A DNA stretch of 40,347 nucleotides from an uncultured Collinsella sp. GTDB lineage: Bacteria > Actinomycetota > Coriobacteriia > Coriobacteriales > Coriobacteriaceae. A program made the position numbers and the translations under genes. Location of the stretch: assembly GCA_958429225.1 (NCBI GenBank), contig CAUAJB010000010.1, forward strand, positions 1 to 40,347, given 5' to 3'. Every line of letters starts with the position of its first letter. Position 1 is the first letter of the stretch. Positions 8,622 to 17,448 of the stretch are shown piece after piece. Below the pieces are notes generated by a model. That model saw only the letters and a program-made list of their open reading frames with translations, did not search any database and was not told the origin of the DNA.

Positions 8622-8673
8622 TGGAGCGGGCAACGGGACGTCCGCGTATTTGCTTCGCAAATCCGCACCGGCT
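8622..8673. repeat. tRNA-Gly-tail repeat, copy 1
   Basis: A 52-bp unit whose first 18 bp (TGGAGCGGGCAACGGGAC) equal the CCA plus 3' end of the neighbouring tRNA-Gly gene, in the same orientation. The rest carries a small hairpin ATTTGC-TTC-GCAAAT (8648-8662). It matches copy 2 at 50 of 52 positions. No integrase or gene lies between the copies. Confidence 0.8.
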
Positions 8674-8754
8674 GCGGCCGGTAGACCAGGACCTACGCCC
8701 ATGCGCGGGCAAAATGGGTTGAATTTGACGCTCCCGGCTGTCTCCCGTGCTCGA

Positions 8755-8806
8755 TGGAGCGGGCAACGGGACGTCTGCGCATTTGCTTCGCAAATCCGCA
8801 CCGGCT
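8755..8806. repeat. tRNA-Gly-tail repeat, copy 2
   Basis: The second 52-bp unit begins 133 bp after copy 1 and 192 bp before the true tRNA 3' end. It has the same 18-bp tRNA tail followed by the same ATTTGC hairpin. Beyond it lie another small hairpin (AAACGC-TTC-GCGTTT near 8842) and an inverted 16-bp copy of the tRNA-Gly T-arm at 8876-8891. The 400 bp between purB and tRNA-Gly contain no convincing gene. Confidence 0.8.
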
Positions 8807-8875
8807 TCAGGTGCCTGTCGGCGCCTTCGCCTGCTCGCTACAAACGCTTCGCGTTTGCTTAACGCTCGCACCCTG

Positions 8876-8891
8876 GCGGGTTCGAGTCCCG
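8876..8891 (+). repeat. Inverted T-arm fragment of tRNA-Gly
   Basis: The 16-mer GCGGGTTCGAGTCCCG on the plus strand is the exact reverse complement of 8959-8974, the T-arm of tRNA-Gly. No anticodon arm or acceptor stem accompanies it, so it is a fragment and not a gene. T-arms are conserved between tRNAs, so it may derive from a different tRNA. Confidence 0.6.
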
Positions 8892-8901
8892 GCGCTTGGT
8901 A

Positions 8902-8946
8902 GTAAAAAGCACGGCAACGTAACGCTGCCGTGCTTGCGCTTTTTAC
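8902..8946 (-). terminator. Bidirectional terminator after tRNA-Gly
   Basis: A perfect 10-bp stem AAGCACGGCA/TGCCGTGCTT with a 9-nt loop lies directly beyond the tRNA-Gly 3' end. The arms are flanked by A5 (8904-8908) and T5 (8940-8944), so it can act as a Rho-independent terminator in both directions. Its main client is tRNA-Gly. Confidence 0.8.
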
Positions 8947-9021
8947 TGGAGCGGGCAACGGGACTCGAACCCGCGAGTGTCAGCTTGGGAAGCTGATGCC
9001 TTACCACTTGGCGATGCCCGC
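8947..9021 (-). tRNA. tRNA-Gly (anticodon CCC)
   Basis: The minus strand folds into a full cloverleaf: acceptor GCGGGCA/TGCCCGC, D-arm, anticodon stem TCAGC/GCTGA with loop TTCCCAA (anticodon CCC), and a T-arm CGGG-TTCGAGT-CCCG. CCA is encoded at 8947-8949, unlike tRNA-Lys in this window. Its 3' end, including CCA, is repeated at 8622 and 8755. Confidence 0.95.
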
Positions 9022-9034
9022 TTGTGTGTTGGCT

Positions 9035-9064
9035 AGTATAACGCGGTTGTCTTGTTCGATACAA
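9035..9064 (-). promoter_or_regulatory. Putative sigma-70 promoter of tRNA-Gly
   Basis: The minus strand reads TTGTAT, 18 nt, TATACT, with the -10 box about 13 nt before the tRNA 5' end. The -10 matches five of six consensus bases. Pattern match only. Confidence 0.55.
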
Positions 9065-9318
9065 GGGTGGCGATGCTTGTTTTAGCTGTGGAGATTCGTT
9101 TGAAAATCGCGTCAATTGTGGAGACGAGGACCTTTGACTTCCTGTTCCCCTTATCTTCTACCTGCGCTTTTGCTTGATTGTTGTATTTGAGCTCAATTTG
9201 TCAGGAATTGGGCAAGCTTTTGGTCAGGCTCCGGTACTTACCCGCATGAACCTCGGGGGTAGCCTCATCCTACGCGTCGCAGCCTCCCCGTGCGGCGCAC
9301 GAGGGATAAGGAGCAGCC

Positions 9319-12300
9319 ATGTCCAACGCACCCACGCACTCTGTCCACAGCGCAATCGCAACAGGTCCGCTGCTCCTGCTCCTCTTCCTGCTTTTCGGCT
9401 GCCTGGCACCGGGAGCCGCATTTGCCGTCGATGGCTACGACCAGCTCGGCTTCCGCACTATTAGCGATGATTGTGGACCCTTCTTCATCGGCAAGTATGA
9501 AGCTCAAGACACCTCGATTGCCTACTGCATGAACCAGGAGCGCCCCGGCCCCACCAAACCGGGCGGCCCATGGCTCAACTTTGATCAAGGCTGGGTGTGG
9601 CTCGACGACGAGTTCGCGGCAATCGTTTGTCACGGATATCCAACCACCACGTCGTTTGGCGGTTACCATCTTTCACCCGATCGCGCCCGCGCCGCCACCC
9701 AGCTTGCCGTATGGATGCTCAACGGCACTACTCATGTCGACGGCACCTACTCCTACACGACCGCTCAGGGTAAAACCAAGAGCGGACACTTTACCGCCGA
9801 CAATGAAGTCGTGGCGGCTGCGCGGTGGCTCCACGACAGCGCAAAATCAGGAAGCATCAAAGCCGCTCCGCACCGCGCGCGACGCTATCTAGGGGCCGTA
9901 TCGGGCGGCAGCAAACGTCAAGACATGCTCTATGTACTGCCGGCGGTCTCTGTTTCCTTCCAAAAGCAGTCTGCTAACACCGTTATTACCAGCGGAAACA
10001 ATACCTATCAGTTTACCGGGGCAACATTCGATATTTTTGAGAGCGCCAGCGGCGCGCGTGTCGGCACCATCAAGATGGACAGCAACGGTCGAGCGCAAGC
10101 AACACTCCTGCCCAACACGGCATACTACCTAGTTGAAACGAAGGCGCCGGCCGGCTATGTCCCCCGTCGTGATCGTATTGCCTTTACCACGGGGAATGAC
10201 GGCGGGCGGGTCGCCATTGATGAACAGCCCGGCACCATCAACCTGCGTATCGTAAAACTCGATGCCGCGACGAATGCCGGCCCCCAGGTGGGATCTTCAC
10301 TCGCAGGAGCAGAGTTCACGTGTGTGTCGCAATCAACCCCTGGATGGGCACAAATCCTCACGACCGACGAAAGCGGTCGGGCCACCCTCGCCGATGTCCC
10401 CTTAGGAACCTTTACCATCTACGAATCAAAAGCCCCCGAGGGCTACCTGCCATCCAACGACAGCTGGACCTATACCGTTGGAGCCGACCAGCTCGGCGAT
10501 TCAGGCGTGGTCGAGATCGAATCCCGCATTTCCGATATCCCCATTGCGTTTGACCTTGAGATTTCCAAATTCAAGGATTACGGCAATAGCGACCAATCCG
10601 GCCTGGAGCAGCCGGCGGGTGGTGTTGTCTTTGAGGTTGTCAGCAACAGCTCTCAGCAGGTTGTTGGCACACTGACCACAAACATCTATGGCTTTGCCTC
10701 CACCAAAGATCAGCCCGAAGCATGGTTCGGCACAGGCAAGCGACCCGCCGGTGTCCACGGAGCCGTCCCATACGACCGTGCCGGCTACACGATTCGCGAG
10801 GTTCCGGAAACCGTCCCCGAGGGTTTTAAACGTGCAGGGGAATGGACCGTCGGGGCCAATCAGATTTCCGACGGGGCCGAGCTTCAATATATTGTGGACA
10901 ACCACGCGCTGTCGACGCATCTCCAGATTGTAAAACGCGATGCCCAAACAGGCGCTTCTGTTCCCCTAGCCGGATTCACCTTCCAACTCCTCGACAGCAA
11001 TCACGAACCTGTCTCACAAACTTGCTGGTATCCAGCACATAACGTAATGGACACCTTTACGACTGACGCGACCGGCACCGTCACACTGCCCGAATCGCTC
11101 ATGCCGGGCACCTATTATGTACGCGAAACCTCGGCCAAAGAGCCCTATCTTGTCGGCGAAGAGATCGAGGTAAACATACCCGCCGACATGAACCTAACGC
11201 CCGTTGCAATCGCCTCGTATTATGACCACGCCGCGACCGGAAACATCAGGATCGTTAAAACCGATGCCATAGACGGCAGCAGCCTCGCGGGCGCCGTCTT
11301 TGAGATCCGTGCCTCGGGTGATATCGTGCGCCCCGACGGTAGCATTGCCGCGCTCGACGGTGAGACCGTCGCGACCGTCACGACGGATGAAACTGGAGAA
11401 GCACGCGCGGACAACCTCCCACTGGGATCTGGCACCGCACGCTACGAGGTTGTCGAGACTCAAGCGCCGGCAGGCTTCTTGCTCGATCAGACAACCCATA
11501 TTGTCGACCTTACTTATGCCGACCAGAAAACACCCGTTGTAGAAGCACGGCTTAACGTATCCGACGATTACACCAAGGTTGATATCTCCAAGGTCGATGC
11601 AAGCGGTGAGCAGGAAGTGGAAGGCGCACAGCTCACCTTATATGGTCCCGATAAAACCGAAATAGACTCCTGGACCTCATCCGACAAGCCGCACCGCGTC
11701 GAACATCTTGCACCCGGCACCTACTCGTTGCGCGAAATGATGTCTCCGCGGACCTATGACCTTGCCGAGGAGATAACGTTTGAAATAAAGGATACGGGAG
11801 AAGTCCAATCCGTCGCGATGAAGGATGCGCCCATCGAGATCAAGGGGCAGGTCGACAAGCGTCAGGAACTTGTCCAACCTATCGAAAAGGGCCTGTTGGC
11901 CAACGGCGATGGTAAAAACCGTGCCGCGATGCAAACCAATACGGATGGGCTTTTCTCCTATACCATCGACGCTCGAAACGATTCAACTACCTGGGTTGAT
12001 GAGTTCACAATTACCGATGATCTTGAGTGTGCCGAGGACGATACGGCGAGATTCGTCTCAATCGAAACCCCCGTCGCCATCGGCGACCTCAACGGTCTGT
12101 GCAACGTGTGGTATCGCACGACGCCGTTGGACTCGACAGACGTCGATGAACCGGCGAACGCGACACTTGACGATGGACACGAAAATCCTTGGCTTGAGTC
12201 CGACGAAGTAAAAGAGAGCCTTGGTGAGGACTGTCGCCTCGTCGATTACGACGGCTGGCGCCTCTGGAAGGCGGATGTCTCGACCACGGAATCCACCACA

Positions 12301-12750
12301 CTCGAGGCGGAAGAGCTCGACCTTACACCCAATACCGTCGTAACGGGCATTCGAATTGAATACGGTGCGGTAGCCGCCGACTTTACGACTCGAAGCGATG
12401 CGGATTCTTGGACCCGCGATGATCTCAAAGATGAGCACGACGACCTTGACGATGCCAAAGCAATCCTTGGCACAGACGCTCGGGGCGCAATCGTGCACAT
12501 GCAGGCGACGTCGGCTTATACGCCCCAAACCGCACTCACCAACAGCGCACGCGTCGATCTTTGCCGCAACGGCGGCGGCGATAAACTTGAGTCACATGAC
12601 GAGGACCGTGTCATTCAACGCTGTACCCTACCGCAGGACCTACCGGCAACAGGATCAGTTCCCATCGCCGCTTGCATCACCGCGCTCCTGACCTCGGGTG
12701 CCGCAGCCCTATGGTTCGCTCGCCTTAGGTCGACCCCAAAGAAGCGCTAG
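9319..12750 (+). CDS. LPXTG cell-wall adhesin with thioester-type head and SpaA/Cna-B-like repeats
   Basis: A 1143-residue surface protein. A signal peptide (about 1-36, ending GAAFA) is followed by a TQXA/thioester-type domain: Cys70 (AYCMNQ) and Gln128 (ATQLAVW) are placed to form the internal thioester used by some Gram-positive adhesins to bind host surfaces covalently. About six SpaA/Cna-B-like domains follow, each ending in an E-box-like segment (Glu near 273, 369, 494, 603, 713 and 806; for example ETKAPAGY, ETQAPAGF). A further acidic beta-rich region runs to about 1100. LPATG (1108-1112), a hydrophobic helix and RSTPKKR form the sortase signal. AAGGAG precedes the ATG. No sortase is nearby, so a housekeeping sortase elsewhere must anchor it. 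It stands alone, plus-strand among minus-strand neighbours. The ligand is unknown. Confidence 0.88.
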   Translation: MSNAPTHSVHSAIATGPLLLLLFLLFGCLAPGAAFAVDGYDQLGFRTISDDCGPFFIGKYEAQDTSIAYCMNQERPGPTKPGGPWLNFDQGWVWLDDEFAAIVCHGYPTTTSFGGYHLSPDRARAATQLAVWMLNGTTHVDGTYSYTTAQGKTKSGHFTADNEVVAAARWLHDSAKSGSIKAAPHRARRYLGAVSGGSKRQDMLYVLPAVSVSFQKQSANTVITSGNNTYQFTGATFDIFESASGARVGTIKMDSNGRAQATLLPNTAYYLVETKAPAGYVPRRDRIAFTTGNDGGRVAIDEQPGTINLRIVKLDAATNAGPQVGSSLAGAEFTCVSQSTPGWAQILTTDESGRATLADVPLGTFTIYESKAPEGYLPSNDSWTYTVGADQLGDSGVVEIESRISDIPIAFDLEISKFKDYGNSDQSGLEQPAGGVVFEVVSNSSQQVVGTLTTNIYGFASTKDQPEAWFGTGKRPAGVHGAVPYDRAGYTIREVPETVPEGFKRAGEWTVGANQISDGAELQYIVDNHALSTHLQIVKRDAQTGASVPLAGFTFQLLDSNHEPVSQTCWYPAHNVMDTFTTDATGTVTLPESLMPGTYYVRETSAKEPYLVGEEIEVNIPADMNLTPVAIASYYDHAATGNIRIVKTDAIDGSSLAGAVFEIRASGDIVRPDGSIAALDGETVATVTTDETGEARADNLPLGSGTARYEVVETQAPAGFLLDQTTHIVDLTYADQKTPVVEARLNVSDDYTKVDISKVDASGEQEVEGAQLTLYGPDKTEIDSWTSSDKPHRVEHLAPGTYSLREMMSPRTYDLAEEITFEIKDTGEVQSVAMKDAPIEIKGQVDKRQELVQPIEKGLLANGDGKNRAAMQTNTDGLFSYTIDARNDSTTWVDEFTITDDLECAEDDTARFVSIETPVAIGDLNGLCNVWYRTTPLDSTDVDEPANATLDDGHENPWLESDEVKESLGEDCRLVDYDGWRLWKADVSTTESTTLEAEELDLTPNTVVTGIRIEYGAVAADFTTRSDADSWTRDDLKDEHDDLDDAKAILGTDARGAIVHMQATSAYTPQTALTNSARVDLCRNGGGDKLESHDEDRVIQRCTLPQDLPATGSVPIAACITALLTSGAAALWFARLRSTPKKR

Positions 12751-12756
12751 CGCGAT

Positions 12757-12797
12757 GAAAAAGCGGGCGAGCCAGTCCCCTGGCTCGCCCGCTTTCA
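12757..12797 (+). terminator. Bidirectional terminator between convergent genes
   Basis: A perfect 15-bp stem (AAGCGGGCGAGCCAG and its complement) with a 4-nt loop is flanked by A5 and T3. It lies between the stop of the plus-strand adhesin and the stop of the minus-strand small membrane protein and probably serves both. Confidence 0.85.
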
Positions 12798-12816
12798 ATC
12801 ATGTAAATCGCCGTAT

Positions 12817-13035
12817 CTACTCTGCAGACGAAGATCCACCATCAACGATTGCCTGCTCGGACTCAGGAATCCCATCGGCACCCGTACTCTGTTCTTGCTC
12901 CACCTCTTCGCTGATTGCGGAGGCGGGGGTCGAGCCCTTTGCACCCACGATGTAGGCAGCCCCAAATCCTAACGCAATGGCAATCAAGGTCAAAATCACG
13001 TAGACAGGCCAATGGCGCTTAATATACGAAAACAC
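12817..13035 (-). CDS. Small single-TM membrane protein
   Basis: A 72-residue protein, not recognised. It has a short basic N-terminus (MFSYIKRHW), one hydrophobic helix at about 11-31 (VYVILTLIAIALGFGAAYIVG), then an acidic Ser/Glu/Gln-rich tail of about 40 residues without structure signs. This fits an N-in membrane anchor with an exposed tail. It starts at GTG with TAAGGAG seven bases upstream, 21 nt after the stop of the M28-like gene, so the two are probably one operon ending at the bidirectional terminator. Confidence 0.7.
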   Translation of the reverse strand: MFSYIKRHWPVYVILTLIAIALGFGAAYIVGAKGSTPASAISEEVEQEQSTGADGIPESEQAIVDGGSSSAE

Positions 13036-13056
13036 GTTGACTCCTTAGAGCTCCGT

Positions 13057-16000
13057 CTACGAACGGCGGATAACCTCGGTCACGACCTCGGATACCGTGG
13101 CAATGTTCGTCGGGTTGACATTGTGGGGCAGGTCGTCCTCGGTACGAGCGCAAGCCAGACGCGTGCCGTCCACGCCGGCGATGGTGAGGGCTCGGCGGCT
13201 CGCCTCGAGCGCGGCATAGGCATCGGTCTTGGCATAGGGCATCTCGAGCGCGCCACAATCGACATGGAACGACTTGCACACCTTGCTGACCAGGTTCATG
13301 ATGCGGCGATCGCCCTTGAGCAGCTGCTGTTCGCCCTCGACCGTCACCACCGAAAGCCTACCGGCGCCGACGGATTCAAGATTGATGAAGAATACGCCGC
13401 GGAGCTTATCGCGGTGCGAAGCCAAGAAGGCCTTCATGCCGGCGCCATCACAATCCGAGGCGCCCGTTGCCACAAACCAGATATCGTGACCGAGCAGCTC
13501 ATCATCGCCCATAGAGGCGACAGCCGAGAGCATATCTTCGGAAGAAGCGCCATCGGAAGACGTAGCGCCGCCCTTCCAGCCATCGTTATCGTCCTCGAAG
13601 TTATCCCACGAACCGATACCGCGACCGGACTTCTTGGCATCGTAATCGTCTTCGACGCCCAGCCAATCACTCATGCTGTCCTGCTCGTTTTTCCTTTTAC
13701 GACCGAACAGGCCACCCAGGCCGCGTTTGCGAGACTTGGGTGCCGCCGGGGCGGGAGCCGAAATGGTCTCGATCGGCTGCGCGCCCGACGCAACGGGCAT
13801 AGAAGGCGCAACGGGTGCCGATGTGGGTTCGGGACCCTGGGCAGTAGCAAAGGGGTCGTTGACCTGGGCAGAGGGATCGGGAAGGTCGAACAGCGACGTG
13901 CGAGACGCAAAGTTTGCCTGCTTCATAGACGGCAGCGACGGATCGGGGACCGAAGCCAGCGGAGACGAGGAAGGTGCAGGCGACGGTGCCGACGCCGGAT
14001 CGGGAACATTCATCTGCGGACGCGGCGATGCCTGGGAGGAAATCTGGGCCATAAGGGAATCGACCGTTTCGTCCTGGGTGGGAGCGACATTGGCAACCGT
14101 GGCACCGGAACCACTCGGGGTCGGCATGGTGAAAATCTGCGTGGAGTAAGGCCTCGACTCATCCGTCTCGGGAGTCTCGGAAACCGCAGGCACTTCCTCC
14201 TGCTCGACCTCGGTCGAATCACCTTGATCGGCTGCCGCGTATTGCTCTTCGTCAGAGTTGGCCTCGACGGACTCGTCCTCGGCGGCATCTTGGATTTCGG
14301 CAGCATCAATGGGCTCGTCATCGGCTGCCGCGTCGCCCTGCTCATCGGAAACAGGAAGGGGCTCGGCAATCGCGGTGCCTTGCTTTTCAAACGTTATCGT
14401 GGAATCGAACTGCGCGGCATCAAACGACATGGTGCTATCGACGTGTTGCTGAGCCTCGAAAGACGTTGTTGCCTCAACAACATCCGCTGACGTCGGTTGC
14501 TGGGACTCAAAGGACGTCGTAGCTTCGGCAGCGTCGACGGGCCCGGACTGCATAGCCTCGTTCTGCTCGAACTCTTGCGCCGCGCGCTCACGTGCCGCCT
14601 CGGCTGCCTGCTGCTGAGCGATAGCCTCCTGCTCGGCAGCCTCGCGTGCGGCAGCGCGCTTCTCCTCGAAATCGTCGACAAATTTCCTGCCCTTTGCAAG
14701 CGCACCCTTAAAGAAGCTGGAAGCGCTGGCGCCAATCGAAGAGAACGCGGATGCAATATCGGCATGGGGCGTTGCCGCGGGAATCTCGGCCGAGAAATCA
14801 GTATCGCTCTCGTAAGACACGCGCCCCGGCTGTTCAACGTAATCGTCGTCAGACTCGTCCGCAACGTCTTGCGCCGGCGCGGCGGGAGCCAAAATGTCCA
14901 GTCCTGCCGCGGGATCGATCGCAGACACCGCCTCGGGCTCGGCAACGGTAACCGCGGCAGACTCATCATCCGCAGTGACAACGGGCGCAGGCTCGGGCTC
15001 AAACGTCGGCTCCTCGCCCTCCTCGTAATCGAGCGTGCAGGACTCGGGAAGCATTCCGAGCGCACGGATGGCATCCGAACCAAAGCGGATGTTGCCGGCG
15101 GCGTTGCGATAGAGCTTGGGCTCGGGCTCGGCCGCGGCAGGCTCCTCCGCCGGCTCAGCAGCGGGAACCTCGTCATTGAACTCTTCGGCCTGGACAGCCT
15201 GATTCTGATCCTCGGGCACGATGGCGCCAATCAGCGTCTCGTCGGCAGACGCACCCTCAAAGCCCTCGATCTGCTCGTCAAAAGCCTCGCCCTGTTCGGG
15301 CTCGGTTTGAGCGTCGGGAGCAATCGGCTGACCGAACTCGTCCTCGGCGTAGGTAGGCTCTTCGTACTCGATGGTGTTGCCGTAGTCGTTTTGCTGCTGG
15401 GCCGCGGCATACTCCGCCGCCGCGCGCGCCATTTCCTCGGCACGACGTTTCTGCTCCCCAAAATAGGTATCGAACGGAACATCGTCGGGAAACTCGTTCT
15501 CGCCCTGGAAGGGAGCAACGTTGTCCATAACGCCGAGCATAGCGGCGACAGAAGACTTGTTGCACACCGCGCCGGACGTATAGGGAAGAATGTGGCGGTT
15601 AGAGATGATGTTTGCCGCGTTGGCAAGTGCAACGAGGGAAGCGAGGATCGCGACAATCCACAGCAGAACCTTGAGCGCGCCGGGGAGCGGCAGGATACGC
15701 AGGATGGCAACGGCAGCAGGGGCAACCGTGGCAACGGGCAACAGCTTGGCGATGAGCGCACGATACGAAGCATAGGGCTCGCGGGCGAGCAGCTCAGCAC
15801 GGGGAGAGTCGTAGTGTGCGACAACGACCACCGGGCGGTTGCGCGGAGACGCGAGCGGGCCCGAGGCCTTGTGGTAGGCGATGACATTTTGGCTCACGCC
15901 CGTCTTGCCCAGGCGCGAAACCACGGGGTGGCCCGTGCGCTCGAGCACGTAAAGAACGGCGCCGACGATTGCCAGCAAGGTGCCGACCAAGCCGATACCA

Positions 16001-16227
16001 CCGCCGATGCCCATCAACAGGGCGCCGGCAAACGCAAGAATACCGGTAACGGCAAATGCCAACCTACTGGGCGCCGGGGCATTGAACTCCTGAACCTCGG
16101 GATCAAAGCCGTGGTTGCGGAAGATCTGAGCGATATCCTCGGCAGCCAAGCGCTCTTCTTCGCTGCATGCCGGCGTAATGCCGGTGTTCTGCAGCAGGTG
16201 GTTAATATAGTTCTGGGTGTTCGCCAT
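13057..16227 (-). CDS. M28-like membrane protein with degenerate active site and long acidic insertion
   Basis: A 1056-residue protein built on a zinc-peptidase M28 scaffold. A short N-terminal domain is followed by paired TM helices at about 57-96. The M28 core then begins with VVVVAHYDSP (His138, Asp140), interrupted by two TM helices (about 164-206). SGAVCNKSSVAAML (Cys222) stands where M28 enzymes have their bridging Asp. About 660 residues of Glu/Ala/Pro/Gln-rich low complexity are then inserted (about 240-905), with a basic patch SRKRGLGGLFGRKRK. The core resumes with WFVATGASDCDG (about 918-929) in place of the catalytic EE pair, INLESVG (951) and PHNVNPTN (His1035). Catalysis is therefore doubtful. 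The start ATG has GGAG five bases upstream; the frame runs 50 codons further. The chemistry and role of the insertion are unknown. Confidence 0.75.
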   Translation of the reverse strand: MANTQNYINHLLQNTGITPACSEEERLAAEDIAQIFRNHGFDPEVQEFNAPAPSRLAFAVTGILAFAGALLMGIGGGIGLVGTLLAIVGAVLYVLERTGHPVVSRLGKTGVSQNVIAYHKASGPLASPRNRPVVVVAHYDSPRAELLAREPYASYRALIAKLLPVATVAPAAVAILRILPLPGALKVLLWIVAILASLVALANAANIISNRHILPYTSGAVCNKSSVAAMLGVMDNVAPFQGENEFPDDVPFDTYFGEQKRRAEEMARAAAEYAAAQQQNDYGNTIEYEEPTYAEDEFGQPIAPDAQTEPEQGEAFDEQIEGFEGASADETLIGAIVPEDQNQAVQAEEFNDEVPAAEPAEEPAAAEPEPKLYRNAAGNIRFGSDAIRALGMLPESCTLDYEEGEEPTFEPEPAPVVTADDESAAVTVAEPEAVSAIDPAAGLDILAPAAPAQDVADESDDDYVEQPGRVSYESDTDFSAEIPAATPHADIASAFSSIGASASSFFKGALAKGRKFVDDFEEKRAAAREAAEQEAIAQQQAAEAARERAAQEFEQNEAMQSGPVDAAEATTSFESQQPTSADVVEATTSFEAQQHVDSTMSFDAAQFDSTITFEKQGTAIAEPLPVSDEQGDAAADDEPIDAAEIQDAAEDESVEANSDEEQYAAADQGDSTEVEQEEVPAVSETPETDESRPYSTQIFTMPTPSGSGATVANVAPTQDETVDSLMAQISSQASPRPQMNVPDPASAPSPAPSSSPLASVPDPSLPSMKQANFASRTSLFDLPDPSAQVNDPFATAQGPEPTSAPVAPSMPVASGAQPIETISAPAPAAPKSRKRGLGGLFGRKRKNEQDSMSDWLGVEDDYDAKKSGRGIGSWDNFEDDNDGWKGGATSSDGASSEDMLSAVASMGDDELLGHDIWFVATGASDCDGAGMKAFLASHRDKLRGVFFINLESVGAGRLSVVTVEGEQQLLKGDRRIMNLVSKVCKSFHVDCGALEMPYAKTDAYAALEASRRALTIAGVDGTRLACARTEDDLPHNVNPTNIATVSEVVTEVIRRS

Positions 16228-16425
16228 GTGCGCTCCACATCCATAATCCGACAAATAGGCCCAATGCATGCACATTAGAACCGTATATAGTCGAAAGTAT
16301 ACCCCGAGCGAGCGCAAACGACCGAATTCGGGCCATCTTAACGCCCCGAGCGGACAAGGATATAGCCTAATCTCCATATCGGACTAAAATCATGGCAGCA
16401 AACTACCTTCTTATGCGAGGACTCT

Positions 16426-17448
16426 ATGACGGCAAGCGACGCGACCGCGACAATTAAAAAGGGAAGTTCGGAGCCCAGTTTCGATAAAACGGCTCAGCGC
16501 ATCCTCAACCTTTTCTTTGTGCTCAACAGCTCCCCCGAACCGCTGACGACCGAGCAGATTGTCTTGGATTCTGACCTGGGATATGGCTCGGGCAACATCG
16601 ACTCGGATAAGCGCAAGTTTCGGCGCGATCGTGACAAACTGCTCGAGCGTGGCATCTTAATCAAGGAGGTTCGCCCCGCCGGTGCGCAGGAGACCGAGGA
16701 AAGCTCGTGGACAATCGACCGCGAGCACACGTTTGCTGCAGGCGGCCTCATCACCGCAGACGACGCCGACATCCTACTCAACGCCATCGACCAGACGCTA
16801 GCGGCCGGCTCTTCCACCTTTGCCGCGCCGCTTGCCGATATTCGCTCCAAAATTGCCTACCTCACCGGCATGTCGGCGGTGGACGAAGTACCGATCCGCC
16901 GCTCTCCCACCGTCGATGCGGTATGGAGCGCCTTTGCCGAGCGATGCGCGCTGCGATTTTTATATCAGAACGGACGCGGCGAGCAGAAAGAACGTACCGT
17001 CTGTGTCTACGGCATGTTCGAACGCGAGGGCGTGGCGTACTTCTGCGGCCTCGACAATGTCACCGACGACATCAGGACATTCCGCTGCGACCGTATCGTT
17101 CGCGCTTGGCGTCCTTCGAAGGCCTACGCCATCCCTGCGGACTTCAATCTCAACGACTATCTGTTCTTTGAATTCGATTTCGCCGACCGACCGCCCGTTG
17201 CAGCCACGTTCTCGTTCGCCCCTCAGACGCAGATCGATATGATCAACGGCCTCACGCGCGGGCGAGGTGAGCTCGCACACACCGATGCGGGATGGATCTG
17301 GACCGTTGACGTGCGCGACCTTGAAGCCGCCGCCTCATTTTGCATGGCCCACGCCATGGACGGCATGAGGCCCATGGCCCCCAAATCGCTCAAGCAGGCG
17401 TGGAACCACCTCATTGAAAGGACGGTGCACGAGCATGCCCGTGCGTAA
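16426..17448 (+). CDS. WYL-domain transcriptional regulator (PafB-like)
   Basis: A 340-residue regulator. The N-terminal helix-turn-helix covers about residues 20-90 (AQRILNLFFVL...TTEQI...KRKFRRDRDKLLERGI). A WYL-type sensor domain follows at about 160-240; the WYL triplet is diverged, but the pattern CALRFLYQNG...VYGMFEREGVAYFCG...FRCDRIV is typical. A WCX-like C-terminal region covers about 250-335. WYL proteins often sense DNA-damage-related nucleic acid, as PafBC do in mycobacteria. The next gene overlaps by 14 nt and is a second WYL protein, the pafB-pafC arrangement. No proteasome genes are in the window. Start: ATG with GAGGA upstream. The role in DNA-damage control is an inference. 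Confidence 0.82.
   Translation: MTASDATATIKKGSSEPSFDKTAQRILNLFFVLNSSPEPLTTEQIVLDSDLGYGSGNIDSDKRKFRRDRDKLLERGILIKEVRPAGAQETEESSWTIDREHTFAAGGLITADDADILLNAIDQTLAAGSSTFAAPLADIRSKIAYLTGMSAVDEVPIRRSPTVDAVWSAFAERCALRFLYQNGRGEQKERTVCVYGMFEREGVAYFCGLDNVTDDIRTFRCDRIVRAWRPSKAYAIPADFNLNDYLFFEFDFADRPPVAATFSFAPQTQIDMINGLTRGRGELAHTDAGWIWTVDVRDLEAAASFCMAHAMDGMRPMAPKSLKQAWNHLIERTVHEHARA

Noticed and set aside
8602..9115. Several short overlapping frames in the purB-tRNA-Gly spacer
   Set aside because: They run through tRNA sequence, hairpins and repeats in all frames and have no ribosome-binding sites. The region is better explained as tRNA-tail repeats.
13012..16278. Two long plus-strand open frames opposite the M28-like gene
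   Set aside because: They mirror the low-complexity acidic insertion (Arg/Leu/Gly-rich translations), lack start signals, and the minus-strand frame has TM helices and M28 motifs.
16228..16425. Promoter pair in the spacer between the M28-like gene and the WYL genes
   Set aside because: A TATACT on the minus strand is a fair -10 box, but no -35 hexamer at 16-18 nt matches well, and nothing convincing faces the WYL genes. Not listed as a feature.
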